DNA of 64,000 nucleotides from Selaginella tamariscina. Taxonomy: Eukaryota > Streptophyta > Lycopodiopsida > Selaginellales > Selaginellaceae. The translations under genes were made by a program, and so were the position numbers. This document shows, one piece after another, positions 61,067 to 64,000 of the stretch. Where the stretch lies: the NCBI GenBank assembly GCA_003024785.1, contig PUQB01000311.1:1-64000 (forward strand). Direction: 5' to 3'. The notes below the pieces were generated by a model, which saw nothing but the letters and a program-made list of their open reading frames with translations, searched no databases and was not told the origin of the DNA. Every line of letters begins with the position of its first letter. The first letter of the stretch is position 1.

Positions 61067-61559
61067 ATGAAATAAAATAAATTCGTATGGCATGGCTGTT
61101 TGAGAGAGAGAGAGAGAGAAATGAACGAGCATTGAACACGGTGTATTACTGCCTGTATGCAGAAAACTACACAAACACATATACGTAAAACACGCTATAT
61201 AAAACCCGTTACATAGGTGCTTATATCACACAAGCACGCACAGTCTTTTGTAAGGATTACTGCGGTTGTAACCTGGGGAAGTTTCTATTAAACAACTTCT
61301 GCGTAAACCTTCTTAACCTTCTTAACCGCATGTTAAGTATTGCCAAGGAATAAGCTCTTTAAGAGTAGTCTCAATCACTTGACCGGAAGCGTCAGAGAGA
61401 AGATGAAACATCATCTTCTCAACCTGTAAAACAATATTATATATATATATATATATAGACACACACACACACACATACATACATAAGACAGACATACAGA
61501 CAGACACATATACACAGTACTTACGGTTAAGCTATATAACATGAGGATTAGCAAAAACC

Positions 61560-64000
61560 GGGCTTGTACAACGGGCTTTTCGCATATTCCCGAATATCCA
61601 GGAATATTCTGTCAAATAAAAGGGAATATTCTAGAATATTCTGCCAAGTAGATTATCTTTAACTTTCATATAAAATGCCGACCAACAAGTGAAAAACGCT
61701 AATTATTTGCCGACTAGACTTTACTATACCGACTGGACTTAAAAAGTCGCAGGTTCGACATTGCGCTTGCAACCAACCAATAACCGATGCACTTCTGCTG
61801 GAGTAAGGGTCCGCCTCTGTAAGAAGTAAGTAATCGTTGGGTCAATCCAAGAACATGAGTGTACACAAAATACATGTGTTGGCAGGGGCTCCAGTTCTTG
61901 GCTTTCTGAAAAGTTGCACAAGTGCATGACGGAACAGTAGAAATTGTTACCTTAGCAGATTGCATGCCTGCAGAGACAATGAAGGCCTCAGTCTTCCCTC
62001 TTTGAACCACCTCCACGTTGTTGATCCGACCTTGAAGAATCTTTGCCTGGTTGTAATGTTTCTCATGTTCCTTGGACATTCTTGTTGGTGTTCGCACACT
62101 CCGTCCATGGTATGTTGGTACTCTATGTGCTCCCTCTCCTCTTGGTGGTGATGGTGTTCGATCCATTCGGCTACTACTGTCGTCTACCATTTCTTCAAAT
62201 CCCTCCAACTTGAATCCTGCTTTCAGAAGAGCTTCAACCTCATTTGCATTCAAGTTTGTTCCTTTTTGAACTGGCCAAACCTCTGGAACTTCTGGAATAC
62301 TCTCAGGAGGAATCCCTGCATATGGTCGTCTGAAGCAACAAGAATCGCGTGGGCAGAACCATACATCTGATGAGTGAACTCAATGTTCCCAAATGCATTT
62401 GTATATTGCCGTCTACCGTGAAATCCTGGTGCCGGTACACGATGTGGATATCCTATGGGTCTGCCACACTTGCTGTTACCGTCCTGAGTGAGACCTAGAC
62501 ATTTCACCTGACTTGCCTCCCCAATGCGTCTGATGGCCCACTGAGTCATCAACGTCTCTCTTTCAGTGACATTGACATCTTGAAACTTGAGTTTTTTCCT
62601 GCGTGCATTTGGGATGACTTGTTCTGCATATTGTGTGTCATGTCTATGTGTACGAAGTGCATCAATCCCATGGTCCCCAGTTGACGGTTGACGAACGGTT
62701 CGAACACGAACATTTGTTGTAGAGGCAAACTCTGGACTTGCAAGATGCTCTTCATCACTAACAAGATTTGCAAAAGTTGTTGGAGACACTGATTTTCCCG
62801 CTGAAAGTTTCTGCTGTGCACGTTTCAGAAGAGTTTCCATGGAAGGACCTGTGCCTGAATATCTCCCTTCAAATGATGCCTTGACCTTTGCACTTTGGAA
62901 AACAGCATCTGTTAAATCTAACATTGTTGCCTCCAACAAAGGAACACGCTTCGTCAGCCTTGCTCTTCGTGCTCTTGCATGAACAACTTCGGAGTTGTTA
63001 GTGGTAGGCACATTCGCAACACCATCTTCTGTCAAGTCAATTATCTCTGTCATGGAAATATGATCTTCATGTCTTGCCCACCATGACAGCCATGTTTGCA
63101 AAGCGCTAACGTTACTGGACCTGCCTTCCCAAAATGACTCCAACATTACTCGTCGTTCCAACTTATCTTGGTTGGTTAGTGCTGCAGGCCATGAGCGTGC
63201 AAGGTTCATGTGCTCCTCCCTGTGTTCCTCAAGTATCCACTTCTTTGTAACTTGACGCACTGACTGCATGTAATGGAACAAACAACTCCTTTCTCTTCCT
63301 CTCATCTTTGACCCATTGTTGAAAACTTGACGCAATGCTAACCAAATTGCACCTGACTCATCTGACATGAACCCCGCAAAGTTCACATTATGAAGTCCTT
63401 GCTTGCTGCACACTTGAAGCATAGTGTTCAAAAATTTGATCACCGCCACACTATCCTCCCTGATCATGTCACCATAAGCAAGTGTCACCATCGACCTTAA
63501 ACTACACAAACATAAGTGCATTATATTAGTAAGTATTTTAAAACATAGATATGTTAATACTTACAATGGATCATAGAGATGTATTCCCAGTGTACACCAA
63601 TCATCAATACGATATGTGTGGTCTAGCACCACCCACTGCTGTTCGAGATCACCTCCAGATTGACACCTTCTAATGTAGTCTATTCCGGATCCTGGGCCGG
63701 CAACCGTCATTTTGAAGATTAAAGGCTGCTCTTCAGCTCCGTTGAGGTCCATTCCGGGTATGTGGATAACATGTATGAATGGGATTGATAGCTTCTTCTT
63801 TAACTGCAGAAGTCCTTCGTAACCTTCTTTGAAACGAGTGTCTCTTGTTCTAGCCTGAGATATCCATTCTCTTGTTCTACAGTGGAAAGGTTAAGCATCT
63901 CCAAAAGGAAATAATAATTTTTTTGCTTACCGGCGGTGATTTGTGAGTGGTAGTAGATCTGACAGAACCTTGTCGTATGATACATCTCCAGAATCTGTTA
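61560..64000 (-). mobile_element. MULE-type DNA transposon with SWIM transposase, younger copy
   Basis: The element enters from beyond 64000 and runs on the minus strand. Its 3' end region (about 61560-61735) carries several GAATATTC-type palindromes, similar to the end of the old copy near 20.7 kb. It stands upstream (minus sense) of the first visible RELCH exon, apparently within a RELCH intron. The other terminal inverted repeat is outside the window, so family and target duplication cannot be checked here. Confidence 0.65.
61739..64000 (-). pseudogene. MULE-like transposase with SWIM zinc finger (nearly intact)
   Basis: Three exons in one continuous frame: 64000-63931 (SGDVSYDKVLSDLLPL), 63876-63565 (RDTRFKEGYEGLLQLKKK, FIHVIHIPGMDLNG, WVVLDHTYRIDDW) and 63501-62330 (FMSDESGAIWLALRQVF and onward). 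Introns of 54 bp (63877-63930) and 63 bp (63502-63564) have GT-AG ends. LDHTYRID and FMSDES fit the first two acidic residues of an RNase H-fold transposase. Two frameshifts follow. After the first (near 62330) the frame reads PYAGIPPESIPEVPEVWP and includes the SWIM finger CTC(x12)CQH at about 61925-61870. After the second (near 61855) it reads DPTITYFLQRRTLTP and stops near 61739. Mutator transposases often carry a C-terminal SWIM finger. The N-terminus is outside the window. Confidence 0.65.

Larger units (their letters stand above)
58481..61430 (-). pseudogene. RELCH-like LisH/HEAT gene, longest copy
   Basis: Minus strand, descending exons: 61423-61322 (VEKMMFHLLSDASGQVIETT); about 60775-60622 (SLGERERWNIEVLLRMLTQL); 60514-60450 (EHINNGAVLLSED); 60405-60290 (KWDYFDWLAMDLFPCLLKLL); 60160-60020 (FGEHYHVMVVKPIFLSA, DDSQLSSLGSIISTR); 59735-59650; 59580-59475 (HHEIITSVFWELVLN); 59345-59240 (SDTNLEIKYTSIPAFGVV); 59050-58925 (MDGFLDDGSNEAVIGVVR); 58830-58730; 58620-58490. 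These match consecutive HEAT repeats of plant RELCH homologues, a family tied to endosomal sterol transport in animals. The LisH N-terminus lies beyond the MULE or outside the window. Defects: an in-frame TGA at 60760-60762, deletions in the 59345 and 58620 exons, and loss of the final exon. Probably dead, though the TGA could be an intron edge. Confidence 0.8.

Noticed and set aside
1-64000. CRISPR array, bacterial operon or phage system
   Set aside because: No direct-repeat/spacer array of regular length and no prokaryotic genes; introns, plant LTR elements and plant LRR proteins show nuclear plant DNA.

Overview
The window looks like AT-rich nuclear DNA of a land plant, in a tandemly duplicated, transposon-rich and largely pseudogenised region. 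The signs are receptor-like LRR proteins with a membrane anchor but no kinase, a plant-type RELCH/HEAT-repeat gene, intron-containing gene fragments, Ty1/copia and Ty3/gypsy elements with methionine-tRNA primer sites, a Mutator-like (MULE) transposase with a SWIM zinc finger, and many TA, CA and GA microsatellites. I cannot name the species. I found no rRNA, CRISPR, operon or bacterial feature, and no host gene that looks fully intact.

The backbone is a repeated unit. Four broken copies of one LRR receptor-like protein gene, all on the minus strand, lie at about 5.0-7.1, 25.9-27.9, 38.9-41.0 and 54.3-56.4 kb. Between them recur three other sets of gene fragments. The first is from a RELCH-like (LisH/HEAT) gene at 8.0-8.7 (-), 20.75-22.3 (+), 43.0-44.9 (-) and 58.5-61.4 kb (-, longest). 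The second is coiled-coil exons in two paralogous versions, one of which runs into kelch-repeat exons (about 9.7-10.4, 23.1-24.0, 36.2-37.4 and 51.7-52.9 kb). The third is the other coiled-coil version (0.7-0.9, 8.7-9.7 inverted, 33.3-34.4 and 45.1-46.5 kb). Each unit also carries tRNA-Val-like relics and the same AT-rich spacers, which shows that whole blocks of roughly 10-15 kb were duplicated.

Mobile elements interrupt the units. At 11.7-20.7 kb an old MULE copy (+) is split by a Ty3/gypsy element (12178-19192), which itself contains a 1.7 kb LTR-like insertion (14412-16117) with a clean 5-bp target duplication: three nested levels. A second gypsy copy (-) lies at 28.9-33.3 kb, a third (+) with an internal 110-bp tandem repeat at 48.8-51.7 kb, and a copia fragment at 1-0.6 kb. 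A much younger MULE of the same family (-) fills 61.6-64.0 kb and runs off the window. Its transposase reads through three exons and has two frameshifts near the 3' end. A 1.1 kb putative non-autonomous DNA transposon sits at 46670-47814, and paralogous blocks show the empty site.

The most unusual finding is a two-exon piece of a WD40 gene resembling EIPR1/TSSC1 embedded inside an exon of the plus-strand RELCH copy (about 21.21-21.50 kb). This is gene-fragment shuffling at DNA level, directly downstream of a MULE end. The window reads as a graveyard of duplicated gene pieces and nested transposons, not a working pathway.
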